A stretch of 64,000 nucleotides of DNA, taken from contig NZ_CP120467.1 in assembly GCF_029983095.1 (NCBI RefSeq), positions 1,231,001 through 1,295,000 of the forward strand, written 5' to 3'. A program made the translations under genes and the position numbers. The notes below the pieces were generated by a model. It was given only the letters and a program-made list of their open reading frames with translations, searched no databases and had not been told where the DNA came from. Position 1 is the stretch's first letter. Each line of letters begins with the position of its first letter. The stretch comes from Enterococcus montenegrensis (GTDB lineage Bacteria > Bacillota > Bacilli > Lactobacillales > Enterococcaceae). Below, in pieces: positions 14,957 to 23,382 of the stretch.

Positions 14957-15262
14957 TTAAAAGCTTGAAAAAATTAAATCATTGGCACCGGTAAAGTTTA
15001 AAATATAAAGAAACAAAACGATGGCATTAATCAAAAAAGAGAAGATGATAAGGGCATACCGAATTGTTAAATAAGAATAACCGGCTGGCCGATAATTACT
15101 ATAACGTTTACCGTGATAGGCAATCATTAAGATCAGTAGTAAAATCGTCATAATTCCTTGAAAGATTAGGCCTAAAAAACGTAATGTACGCGAATCATTA
15201 TTCAACTGCAAAAAATACGCTCCCAAGGTCAAGACATCAATTAAAATCGCAATAAATGGCAT
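14957..15262 (-). CDS. Small integral membrane protein (three helices)
   Basis: A 101-residue protein with three transmembrane segments (FIAILIDVLTLGAYFL, LGLIFQGIMTILLLILMIAY, YALIIFSFLINAIVLFLYIL) and a basic loop HGKRYSNYRP between the second and third. The ATG at 15262 has AAGGAG at 7-base spacing. It starts 35 bases downstream of tRNA-Leu on the same strand, so it could be read through from the tRNA promoter. No family recognised. Confidence 0.65.
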   Translation of the reverse strand: MPFIAILIDVLTLGAYFLQLNNDSRTLRFLGLIFQGIMTILLLILMIAYHGKRYSNYRPAGYSYLTIRYALIIFSFLINAIVLFLYILNFTGANDLIFSSF

Positions 15263-15297
15263 AAATTTGCTCCTTGTCAATTTTTGAGTAATAAAAA

Positions 15298-15381
15298 TGC
15301 GGAGTAAGGGATTTGAACCCTCACGCCTATTATAGGCATATGCGCCTGAAGCATACGTGTCTGCCGTTCCACCAACTCCGC
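15298..15381 (-). tRNA. tRNA-Leu, anticodon CAG
   Basis: Read on the minus strand, a 7-bp acceptor stem pairs GCGGAGT with ACTCCGC, discriminator A. The anticodon arm is TATGC-TTCAGGC-GCATA, so the anticodon is CAG (Leu, CUG codons). A long variable arm (GCCTATAATAGGC) and the T arm GAGGG-TTCAAAT-CCCTT are present. The size of 84 nt fits class II tRNA. CCA is not encoded. A T-rich run follows the 3' end. Confidence 0.95.
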
Positions 15382-15561
15382 CAAAAAAGTATCATGCTTT
15401 ATTTTATGCCAATGAAATTTTTATTTCAAGAAAAAGGGCTGGTGACAAGCATTTGACGAAAATGAAAAAGTAGGCGATCTGAGCGTATTTCTACTTGTTT
15501 TCAAGAAGGCCATTTGCTAGGGTATAAAGGTAGATTAAATTTACAGAAAAGAAGGAAAAAA

Positions 15562-16500
15562 ATGGATACTGTTTTAATATTAGGTGGTCTATTGGGGATA
15601 ATTATTGGAATTGTTACCTTAATTCAAGCTACGACCAAACATCGCAAGAAAAAGCCAAGCTTCATTTTGGTGGCCGCATCAATTGCAGCCGTATTATCTG
15701 GCAGTGGGTTATTAAACACTGAAAATCTTCAATCAATAGCACCCAAAGATAACCCAAATACTACGGCGGCCAGCACTACTTTGCAATCTGGAGCTTCAGA
15801 AGAGAAAAGCAGTAGTAATCATAGAGAAGATGAGGGAGCAACAGAAGAAAAAAGCGCAAGCCCCTTGCAAAGTGACGCTAAACTGACAGCTTTAAAACAA
15901 GAACTAGCCCAATTAAATTATGCAGGAAAACAAACGATTGAAATTAATCAAGGAAAGCCAACTTTTTCAAAAGCCGAATTAGCTACGACAAGTGGGGCAT
16001 GGGAAAAGTATTATCCCCTAGATGCACTAAATCGGGCCACAGGTGCGGAGGCATTATTGAATCAAAGTTTAATGCCCAAAGAAAAACGCGGCAGTATTTC
16101 AAGTGTTACCCCGACTGGCTGGCGCAATAAAAAAATTGGTGGTAGCTATTTGTATAATCGCTCCCATTTAATTGGCTTTGCATTAGCAGGTGAAAATGCC
16201 AATTGGCAAAATTTAATTACCGGCACACGCCAGTTGAATAACCCTGAAATGTTACGTTTTGAAATGGATATCAAGTATTATTTAGAGCAAGATAAAAATC
16301 ATTTTGTTCGTTATGAAGTTACACCAATCTTTCGCAATGATGAACTTTTGGCGCGGGGTGTCCATTTGATGGCACAGTCTGTAAATAGTGAAGCAATTAA
16401 ATTTAATGTTTATATTTTCAATGTTCAAGATAATGTGAAATTGAATTATGCTGATGGCACAAGTCAAATATTGAAAAGCGGAAATTCTGCTGAAAAATAA
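15562..16500 (+). CDS. DNA/RNA non-specific endonuclease (EndA/DNA-entry-nuclease-like), membrane-anchored
   Basis: A 312-residue extracytoplasmic nuclease. The N-terminus has two hydrophobic segments (VLILGGLLGIIIGIVTLI and FILVAASIAAVLSG), then a Ser/Glu-rich linker (about residues 65-105) and a beta-beta-alpha-metal nuclease domain. The active site reads YNRSHLIGFALAG...NWQNLITGTRQLNN: the catalytic His with Asn-Arg-Ser before it rather than Asp-Arg-Gly of classical EndA, and the metal-binding Asn. It should degrade extracellular DNA. The ATG at 15562 has AAGGA at 5 bases. Confidence 0.85.
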   Translation: MDTVLILGGLLGIIIGIVTLIQATTKHRKKKPSFILVAASIAAVLSGSGLLNTENLQSIAPKDNPNTTAASTTLQSGASEEKSSSNHREDEGATEEKSASPLQSDAKLTALKQELAQLNYAGKQTIEINQGKPTFSKAELATTSGAWEKYYPLDALNRATGAEALLNQSLMPKEKRGSISSVTPTGWRNKKIGGSYLYNRSHLIGFALAGENANWQNLITGTRQLNNPEMLRFEMDIKYYLEQDKNHFVRYEVTPIFRNDELLARGVHLMAQSVNSEAIKFNVYIFNVQDNVKLNYADGTSQILKSGNSAEK

Positions 16501-16515
16501 GCAGCAATAGATGAA

Positions 16516-16550
16516 AAAAACACCCAACTAACTAGTTGGGTGTTTTTGGT
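16516..16550. terminator. Bidirectional terminator after the nuclease
   Basis: A strong GC-rich stem (CACCCAACT at 16521-16529 with AGTTGGGTG at 16534-16542) is bordered by A5 and T5 tracts, giving termination on both strands. Confidence 0.88.
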
Positions 16551-16642
16551 CAATTGTCAAGAAAGTATAAAACTTTCACACAAACAAGTTCGAAATATTT
16601 TGGCTTATTGCGCAAAAGCTAAAAGACTTTGTTTTGCTTTTG

Positions 16643-17089
16643 TTAACTTAAAGCGAGTAGATTGATGGTTTTTTGATAGTGATTTAATTGTTTATCGACT
16701 TTGTCCAAACGTCTTGTGATACGTTGTAACAATTCTTTGGGCGCATGAATTTTTTCCTGTGCTCTTTTAGCTAGGAGTAAAATACACCGTTCTTTGTCCA
16801 AGCGGTTTTGCGTGTGATACAACGTAGCCAAACGTTCGCTGTATTCATAACGTTGATAATGGGTCCCTTCACAAAGGTAGATTAGTAAATCTTCGGCTTG
16901 ATCATACTGTTTTAAGTAAAAATAATTTAACGCTTCGCGATAAAGTTTTAATTCAAAGTCTTCTTTAGTCGCGTCAAGAGGATGATTTTCCAGCCATTCT
17001 TTCACGGAGACTTTCCGTAAGATCTGTCCGTTTTTGTCTTTGACGATAATTACTGGTTGCTGTTTTAGTTGGCTTTTTTCAATTGGCAT
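16643..17089 (-). CDS. Hypothetical helical protein, TPR-like
   Basis: A 148-residue soluble protein with AGGAGGTGG upstream. The N-terminus carries a small strand pair (PVIIVKDKNGQILRKVSVKEWLENHP); the rest is helical, with paired helices such as LYREALNYFYLKQYDQAEDLLIYL that resemble tetratricopeptide repeats. No catalytic residues stand out. It is probably a conserved enterococcal protein with a scaffold-type role, but I cannot name it. Confidence 0.6.
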   Translation of the reverse strand: MPIEKSQLKQQPVIIVKDKNGQILRKVSVKEWLENHPLDATKEDFELKLYREALNYFYLKQYDQAEDLLIYLCEGTHYQRYEYSERLATLYHTQNRLDKERCILLLAKRAQEKIHAPKELLQRITRRLDKVDKQLNHYQKTINLLALS

Positions 17090-17190
17090 ATTTCCACCTC
17101 CTCATACTTCATTGATAACAAAAGTATTATAAAGGGAAATGATTAAAAAAAGCGACGGAAATCTTTAAAAAGATTGTCATAATTAAAACT

Positions 17191-17718
17191 TTAAATATTT
17201 CTTAAACGAAAGAAATCAACTAAACGAGAAACACCCAAGACAACTAACAGGCCGCCAAAAATTTGGAAAACTAATAAAACACTACGGAAAGGATTAAATA
17301 GGAGTAACGCACCGGCTACAATCATTAAGATACTAAAGACAAACCAACCCGTACGTGCTGTGCCGTCTTTTTTTAATTGCAATTCCTGTAACAACTGGGT
17401 AATTCCACTAATTAAAATGAATAAGCCCAGGAAAAAGGGAATAATAGACACAATTCCTTTTGCAAAAATCAAAATCAGCAAAGCTGCGGCTAAAAGTAAA
17501 ATTCCAGTTGTTAATTGGGAACCAGAATAGCCACGCTTTTGTGCTCGGTAATGGTTCACTAAGTTAATAATTCCCATAACAAAAAAGAAAGCAGCAAAAA
17601 TATAAACAATCATATTGAAGAAAGGTTCAGGTTTAATTAAAATCAAGATTCCCAAAATACCGTAGGCGACGCCACTTAATAATAAATTTTCACGAAATGT
17701 TTTAAAAAAATTATCCAT
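17191..17718 (-). CDS. HdeD-family (DUF308) membrane protein
   Basis: A 175-residue protein with six hydrophobic helices in the repeated HdeD pattern: GVAYGILGILILIKPEPFFN, IFAAFFFVMGIINLVNHYRA, LLLAAALLILIFAKGI, FFLGLFILISGITQLLQEL, ILMIVAGALLLFNPF and FGGLLVVLGVSRLVDF. HdeD-like proteins are linked to acid or general stress, with unknown mechanism. ATG 17718 has GGAG at 8 bases. It is followed by a convergent arrangement's gap and divergent to the next gene. Confidence 0.85.
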   Translation of the reverse strand: MDNFFKTFRENLLLSGVAYGILGILILIKPEPFFNMIVYIFAAFFFVMGIINLVNHYRAQKRGYSGSQLTTGILLLAAALLILIFAKGIVSIIPFFLGLFILISGITQLLQELQLKKDGTARTGWFVFSILMIVAGALLLFNPFRSVLLVFQIFGGLLVVLGVSRLVDFFRLRNI

Positions 17719-17875
17719 AATCAAAACTCCTCTATTTTTCTATTCTCTTCTTTATTGTAACGAAATTTGAGGAATAAAGAAAATACTTGGTTCGCTTTTG
17801 CAACGGTAAAAGACACTACCAATTTGGCTGATAGCGTTTTTATGGTAAGATGAAGAAAAGGAGGGGGAAAAGTAT

Positions 17876-18352
17876 TTGTCGACATTTACCATTTTGCTGT
17901 TAATTTTTGTACTGGTGCTTTTTGCCTATTTATTCTTGATCGAAAAAGAAATTATTTTCAAGTCTCGCCGTAAGTCCACCAGTTTTTATTTGATTTTAGC
18001 TTTAGGAGTGGGAACAATTGTGCTGGTTGGTTTAAACCCTACAACCTTAGACGAGAACGTCCGGGGTATTTTGGCAGGGTTGATTATCTTAAGCTTTTTA
18101 ATTGATGCCAAAGGTTTTGCGGAAAATCATATTAGTATTAATGCAATGGATAAAAAAGGAATTCCCTATGCTGAGGTAGATCGTATTGTTTTATTAAAAA
18201 CCAAGAATCAAGTGAAGGTGAATTTTTTTCGCCGGGGCATGCGCGGACCGCTATTTGTTTTGAATGAACCGCTAGAAGAAATTGTGGCGTTTTTGGCAAC
18301 ACATTTAAAAGAGGGAACACCGATTGATATTTTATTAGATGAAAAAAAATAG
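17876..18352 (+). CDS. Conserved membrane protein with C-terminal cytoplasmic domain
   Basis: A TTG start at 17876 follows an unusually strong AAAGGAGGGGG site. The 158-residue product has three hydrophobic helices (FTILLLIFVLVLFAYLFLI, FYLILALGVGTIVLVGL, GILAGLIILSFLI) and a soluble tail of about 80 residues (MDKKGIPYAEVDRIVLLK... PIDILLDEKK) resembling a PH-like beta domain. A candidate -10 (TAAGAT) lies near 17845. Function unknown. Confidence 0.65.
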   Translation: MSTFTILLLIFVLVLFAYLFLIEKEIIFKSRRKSTSFYLILALGVGTIVLVGLNPTTLDENVRGILAGLIILSFLIDAKGFAENHISINAMDKKGIPYAEVDRIVLLKTKNQVKVNFFRRGMRGPLFVLNEPLEEIVAFLATHLKEGTPIDILLDEKK

Positions 18353-18391
18353 GCTAGCGCCAAACAACAGTTTAGCAGCTAGTCTATTTTT
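18350..18391. terminator. Terminator between convergent genes
   Basis: Imperfect arms (TAGGCTAGCGCCAAAC at 18350-18365, GTTTAGCAGCTAGTCTA at 18370-18386) with A-tract before and T-tract after serve both the membrane protein and the nitroreductase. Confidence 0.7.
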
Positions 18392-18400
18392 GTGTTCAAA

Positions 18401-18997
18401 TTATTTAAAAGTTAAGAAACGTTCGTCGTCACTTAAGAATTCTTTTTCGCCAGCTTCAGCTTCTTTTGAACCGAATACTAATTGTGAACGCAATTGCCAG
18501 TTTTCAGGAATATTCCATTCTTTTGCAACAGCGGCATCAATAACTGGATTGTAATGTTGTAGGTTAGCACCAAGTCCAGCTTCTTCTAAAGCAGTCCAAG
18601 TATTTGCTGTTGCAATACCATTTGATTGTTCTGCCCAATCAGGGAAGTTATCAGCATATAAAGCAAATTGTTCTTGTAAAGTTTTCACTGTATCTGTGTT
18701 TTTAAAGAATAAAACTGTACCAAAACCAGCTTTGAAACCAGCTAATTTTGCTTGGGTATTAGGGAATGCTTCTGGAGGAGTTAAAGGTTTTAATGCTTCT
18801 TCTGTCATTTCCCATAATTTTTCATGTGCTTGGCCAAATAAGATGACAACACGTGGAGATTGCGCGTTAAATGCTGTTGGGCTATATTTAACAGCTTCTT
18901 TAATCAGGCTTTCAATTTCAGTTTCCTTAAGATTAACGTTGCGTCCTAATGCGTAGATTGAACGACGGTTTTTGATTGCTTCTAAAAAGTTTGACAT
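18401..18997 (-). CDS. Nitroreductase-family oxidoreductase (Frm2/Hbn1-like)
   Basis: A 198-residue FMN-dependent nitroreductase-fold enzyme. NRRSIYALGRNV is the FMN-phosphate-binding start; SPTAFNAQSPRVVILFG, FGTVLFFKNTD and the ALEEAGLGANLQHYN helix mark the subgroup that includes yeast Frm2/Hbn1 and bacterial homologues, which reduce nitroaromatics or quinones. Start 18997 has AGGTGG at 8 bases. It has its own upstream region divergent from signal peptidase. The physiological substrate is unknown. Confidence 0.9.
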   Translation of the reverse strand: MSNFLEAIKNRRSIYALGRNVNLKETEIESLIKEAVKYSPTAFNAQSPRVVILFGQAHEKLWEMTEEALKPLTPPEAFPNTQAKLAGFKAGFGTVLFFKNTDTVKTLQEQFALYADNFPDWAEQSNGIATANTWTALEEAGLGANLQHYNPVIDAAVAKEWNIPENWQLRSQLVFGSKEAEAGEKEFLSDDERFLTFK

Positions 18998-19171
18998 GTA
19001 AATAACCACCTTTGTTTAATTAAGTAACATCGTCAGTATACATACTTACAATTAGTTAGTAAACTAATATGCTCATTTAAATTTTTCTTATTACTAGTCG
19101 CAAACTTTGGTGAAAAAAAGACTCTATGGTACTATTAATGTATGAAACTTTGAGGAAGAAGGATAAAACGC

Positions 19172-19723
19172 TTGAAAGATAAAAATTATGAATGGCTTAA
19201 ATCGGCACTTTTTCTAATCGGCTTAGTTGTAGTATTAGTAGCAGTGCGTCTATTTATTTTCACCCCGGTAGTCGTTAAAGGCGATTCTATGGATCCCACC
19301 TTACAAGATGGTGAAAGAGTGATTGCCTTATTGAATACAAAAGTAAAACGCTTTGATATTGTAACTTTTCCGGCCCCAGATGAACCTGATAAATATTATA
19401 TTAAGCGCGTGATTGGACTGCCAGGAGATACGGTCAGTTATCAAAATGACCAATTGCTGATTAATGGCAAAAAGGTGGCGGAACCTTATTTAAATGAATA
19501 TAAAAAAGATTTAACCGATGGTATGCCGTTAACTTTAAGTCCAAATCAAGAAGCAAGTTTTAAATTTGAAAAAGTGCCCGCCGGCAAAATTTTAGTTTTA
19601 GGGGATAACAGGCGCATTTCAAAAGATACGCGCTCGATTGGCTTTATCGATGAAAAGACAGTTTCTGGTGATGTGAAATTTGTTTTTTGGCCTTTAAAAG
19701 AAATTGGTTTTATTAATAAATAA
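19172..19723 (+). CDS. lepB: Signal peptidase I
   Basis: A 183-residue membrane-anchored serine protease that removes signal peptides on the outer face of the membrane. One transmembrane helix (ALFLIGLVVVLVAVRLFIF) is followed by box B with the catalytic serine (GDSMDPTL), box D with the catalytic lysine (YYIKRVIGLPGD) and box E (LGDNR...SKDTRSIGFI). The TTG start is chosen because AAGGA lies 8 bases upstream and the product length is right. It is single-gene with a terminator downstream. Confidence 0.93.
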   Translation: MKDKNYEWLKSALFLIGLVVVLVAVRLFIFTPVVVKGDSMDPTLQDGERVIALLNTKVKRFDIVTFPAPDEPDKYYIKRVIGLPGDTVSYQNDQLLINGKKVAEPYLNEYKKDLTDGMPLTLSPNQEASFKFEKVPAGKILVLGDNRRISKDTRSIGFIDEKTVSGDVKFVFWPLKEIGFINK

Positions 19724-19745
19724 GTAAAAGTTTAAGAATGAAAAT

Positions 19746-19792
19746 AAAGTTGGTAAATGAACCGCTGCGTTCAATTTATCGACTTTTTTTTG
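19746..19792 (+). terminator. Terminator after signal peptidase
   Basis: Arms of about 17 bases (from AAAGTTGGTAAATGAAC to GTTCAATTTATCGACTTT, with a few G-U pairs) lead into eight T. A TATACT at 19794-19799 next to it is the likely -10 of rexB. Confidence 0.75.
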
Positions 19793-19851
19793 TTATACTA
19801 TGCTAGTAACAAGATAACTTCAATTGCTTTTTTTGAAGGAAGGAGTTTGAG

Positions 19852-22800
19852 ATGACTTTACAATTTTTAATTGGCAATGGTGCTTTAGATCATCGCCAAA
19901 CTTATATAAAAAAAGCACAAGCATGGCTTGAGCAAGACGCAGAAAATCAAGTTTTTTTTCTAGTCCCTAACTACAATAAATTTGAGCAAGAACAAGAAAT
20001 TTTAAAAGCGCTGAAACCTGAGAATACGTTATCTTTTTCCACGATTCGTGCCCAAGTTTTTAGTTTTTATCGTCTGGCTTGGTTTTATTTACAAAAAACA
20101 GGTCAATTGGCCAATCAAACACTTTCAGAGGCTGGAAGTCTCATGCTTTTACAAAAAGTATTGGAAGAAAGTAAAGAAGATTTATTTCTGTATCGTGGTG
20201 AAGTGGAAAAATCAGGTTTTTGTGGAAAATTATTAGGTTTATATCAAGAGTTAAAAGTAGGTAATTTAACACCAGAGGACTTAGTAGCTACTTTATCCAA
20301 AGAAAGCGTGAACGCTGATCAAAGCTTAAAGTTTGCCGAATTGCGTTTAATCTTGACCCGCTATGAGACAGAACTTGCAAAACGCCAATTACAAGTGGTA
20401 GATCCATTAGCCTTATTGACGAGTTATTTGAGTGGTGATGCGAGCAGTCTTTTTGCGCCACCTAATTTAAGTAAAACATTATTTATTGCGACTGATTTTC
20501 AAGAACTTTATGCCCAAGAGCGTTGCCTTTTGACGACTTTGGCCAAAAATGGCCATGTTTTATTGGATTTGGTGTTAGACAAGGCTTATGTAACAAATCC
20601 CCCTGAAGCATTGGATCTATTTCACGATACCGGTAAAATTTATTACCAACTCTTGCAAACAGCAAAAGAGAACGGAACGAAAGTTTTAGTTGATTTAACG
20701 GCTGCGCCGTTACCAGAAGCTACTTTACAAGTTGCAGTAGAAAGTTTTTGGCGTCAAACACAAAATGCAGGCAATGCGTCTGCTGCGGCTTTACCAAAAG
20801 AAAGTATCCACTTATGGCAAGCATTAAAACCTACCGATGAGGTCAATTACATTGCAACAGAAATTCGCAAACTGGTGGCTAGTGGGCAATATCGTTATCA
20901 AGATATTCAACTCTTAACAAACGATTTAGAGACTTATGGGCATTTGATCCCACCGGTTTTTAACGAGTTAGCAATTCCGTTTTATCTGGATCAACAGATT
21001 TCGATGGCCCAACATCCTCTTGTTGAATTTTTACAAGCGTTATTTGCTTTAGGCGAATACCATTATCGGCTTAGTGATATCATGCGGCTATTGAAAACAG
21101 AACTATTCATTCCCGCGTATTTTTTTGAGACTGATAATCCACTACAAAACTATCGCAATATCGTGGATCAGACGGAAAATATTGCTTTGAAATTCAATTT
21201 TCAAGGAAGTTTTTGGACACGAAGAGAAGATTGGCAGATCATTCAATATGATTTTGAAAATGAAGAACAAGAAGATGCTGACCAACTGTCACAAGATAGT
21301 AATCGACTGCGTCGGGCTTTTGCGACAGAGATTGCAGATTTTTTACAAAATCTGCAAAAAAGTAAAACAGCAAAAGAAGCTGTTAGTAAGCTGTATCAAT
21401 TTTTAATGACGATTAAAGCTGACGAGCGCATCAAAGATTGGCGCCAAAAAGATATTGCAGCAGGTGACTTGGAATTAGCGCGTAACCACGAACAGACGTG
21501 GTCAGCACTGATGGACTTGATGGATGACTACGTTGAAATTTATGGAGAAGATTCGTTTAATTTAACGAATTTCAGTTTGCTTTTTACTACGGGATTGGAC
21601 AATACCTTTTATGGTAAAGTTCCTTCTGCAATTGACCAAGTCCAGTTAAATCAGTTAGGCCTGGCTCGAATTGGGCAAGCAAAGATTACCTTTGCCATGG
21701 GCCTAAATGATAAGAATTTTCCCGCTCCGGTTTCAGACGATAGTTTGTTAACAATAGAAGACAGGGAAGTATTAAACATAAGCCTAACGGATGAAAAACA
21801 ATTACGGGATCTTCGAACAGAGAGCGTAGCAAAAGCACCTTTTGTTGCCTACAAAGTTTTTTTATCAGCTTGTGATGAACTCTTTTTAAGCTATGCGGCT
21901 AATCATGACACAGAGCAAAACTTACGCATTTCGCCGTATTTGCAACGTTTTGTCACTCAAGGAAATTTAAAAGTAATCCCTCTAGAGGAGCTATCTTTAA
22001 CAAGTGAACCAGAAAATTTTGTGGCGACTTATCGTAATTTGGTGGGCCAGCTGAATTTATTGTATCGGAATGCAAAAGATGAAAAGTTAACCGTAAACGC
22101 AAAATGGCGCGCTTTAGAAGAGATGTTGCTGGCCTCTTCTTATCGTAATTTGGCACAACGCGCTTTTGCCAGCCGAGAGTACCTGAATGTGCCAGTAACA
22201 TTACCAAAGGAAGTCGCAACAAAACTTTACGGCAAAGATTTGTATTCATCGATTTCCCAGATGGAAAGTTTTTATCAGTGTGGGTACCGTTATTTTGCTA
22301 ATTATGGCTTGCGCTTAAAAGAGCGGGAGTTATTTGGTCTTGATGCACTTACAACTGGAACGCTTTTTCACGATGCGTTGGATTTGTTTTTGCAAGCTGT
22401 TTTTGCGAAACAAAAATTATTGGTGGAATTAGATGAAAATGAAGCTCAGCAGTTAATCGATACTGTTTTACAGCAAATTTTTGCGGAACCGCGCTTTATG
22501 ATTTTACAAAGTTCTGCCCGCATGCATTATTTGCGTTATCGTCTTGGCAAGACGATTAAAAAAGTGATTTGGGCGTTGCATAAGCAAAGTAAGCGCACTA
22601 AAATGACCCCGCTTGCAACTGAAATTGTTTTTGGTCAGTTAGCTGGAACTAGTGGTATTAAAGGTATTGAAGAACCTTTATCAACCGGCGGCCACTTAGC
22701 CGTACGAGGAAAAATTGACCGACTGGATATGGCCCAAAGTAGCGAGCACACTTGGCTTGCAGTGATCGATTACAAATCAGGTGTAAAAGATTTCAATTTA

Positions 22801-23382
22801 ACTGACGCTTATTTTGGTTTGGCGATGCAATTGTTGACCTATCTAGATGTTGCCTTAATAAACGCGGCTGAACTAGTAGGAACAACTGATGTTAAGGCTG
22901 CCGGGGCGTATTATATGCGCATTCATGATCCAGTTTTAAAAGCAGAAGAGGCAAGCTTGGCTGAAGTTTTAAAAGCTTATAAATATAAAGGGATTTTTGC
23001 AGAAGATAGTGAATTATATCCCTTGTTAGATGACACATTGGAGGTAAAAGAGCGCTCTTTTGTTTATCCAATTTTAAGTAATAAAGATGGTGTTTTGGCT
23101 AAAGAAAGTAATTCAAAAGCTTTTTATCAAGGAGAGGAGTTGGAGCTTTTAAGGCAACATAATCGCCATTTAATGAAAAATGCAGCAGAAAATATTGTCA
23201 CCGGTGAAATTTTCTTAAATCCTTACAAGAAAAGTAGTGGGGAAAAGGCGTGCAATTTTTGTCCTTTCCGCAGTTTGTGTGGCTTTGATGTCATGCTTGC
23301 ACAAAATGATTATCACGAAATTCCCAATTTACCAAAATCAGAAATTTTAAATGAAATCAAGGAGGAAAACGGCGATGTCTAA
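19852..23382 (+). CDS. rexB: ATP-dependent nuclease subunit B (RexB/AddB)
   Basis: An 1176-residue subunit of the RexAB (AddAB) helicase-nuclease, which resects double-strand breaks to Chi for RecA loading. The N-terminus is a degenerate helicase-like fold. The C-terminus has the RecB-family nuclease (GKIDRLD, VIDYKSG near residue 970) and an iron-sulphur cluster of four cysteines: FYQCGYRYF (about residue 810) and CNFCPFRSLC (about 1140). AAGGAAGGAG precedes the ATG. It overlaps rexA by 8 bases, so the subunits are translationally coupled. Confidence 0.96.
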   Translation: MTLQFLIGNGALDHRQTYIKKAQAWLEQDAENQVFFLVPNYNKFEQEQEILKALKPENTLSFSTIRAQVFSFYRLAWFYLQKTGQLANQTLSEAGSLMLLQKVLEESKEDLFLYRGEVEKSGFCGKLLGLYQELKVGNLTPEDLVATLSKESVNADQSLKFAELRLILTRYETELAKRQLQVVDPLALLTSYLSGDASSLFAPPNLSKTLFIATDFQELYAQERCLLTTLAKNGHVLLDLVLDKAYVTNPPEALDLFHDTGKIYYQLLQTAKENGTKVLVDLTAAPLPEATLQVAVESFWRQTQNAGNASAAALPKESIHLWQALKPTDEVNYIATEIRKLVASGQYRYQDIQLLTNDLETYGHLIPPVFNELAIPFYLDQQISMAQHPLVEFLQALFALGEYHYRLSDIMRLLKTELFIPAYFFETDNPLQNYRNIVDQTENIALKFNFQGSFWTRREDWQIIQYDFENEEQEDADQLSQDSNRLRRAFATEIADFLQNLQKSKTAKEAVSKLYQFLMTIKADERIKDWRQKDIAAGDLELARNHEQTWSALMDLMDDYVEIYGEDSFNLTNFSLLFTTGLDNTFYGKVPSAIDQVQLNQLGLARIGQAKITFAMGLNDKNFPAPVSDDSLLTIEDREVLNISLTDEKQLRDLRTESVAKAPFVAYKVFLSACDELFLSYAANHDTEQNLRISPYLQRFVTQGNLKVIPLEELSLTSEPENFVATYRNLVGQLNLLYRNAKDEKLTVNAKWRALEEMLLASSYRNLAQRAFASREYLNVPVTLPKEVATKLYGKDLYSSISQMESFYQCGYRYFANYGLRLKERELFGLDALTTGTLFHDALDLFLQAVFAKQKLLVELDENEAQQLIDTVLQQIFAEPRFMILQSSARMHYLRYRLGKTIKKVIWALHKQSKRTKMTPLATEIVFGQLAGTSGIKGIEEPLSTGGHLAVRGKIDRLDMAQSSEHTWLAVIDYKSGVKDFNLTDAYFGLAMQLLTYLDVALINAAELVGTTDVKAAGAYYMRIHDPVLKAEEASLAEVLKAYKYKGIFAEDSELYPLLDDTLEVKERSFVYPILSNKDGVLAKESNSKAFYQGEELELLRQHNRHLMKNAAENIVTGEIFLNPYKKSSGEKACNFCPFRSLCGFDVMLAQNDYHEIPNLPKSEILNEIKEENGDV

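Noticed and set aside
15298..15381. tRNA-Leu as the integration site of the phage-like element
   Set aside because: The integrase is 10 kb away beside lepA, and no partial copy of the tRNA 3' end was seen near it.
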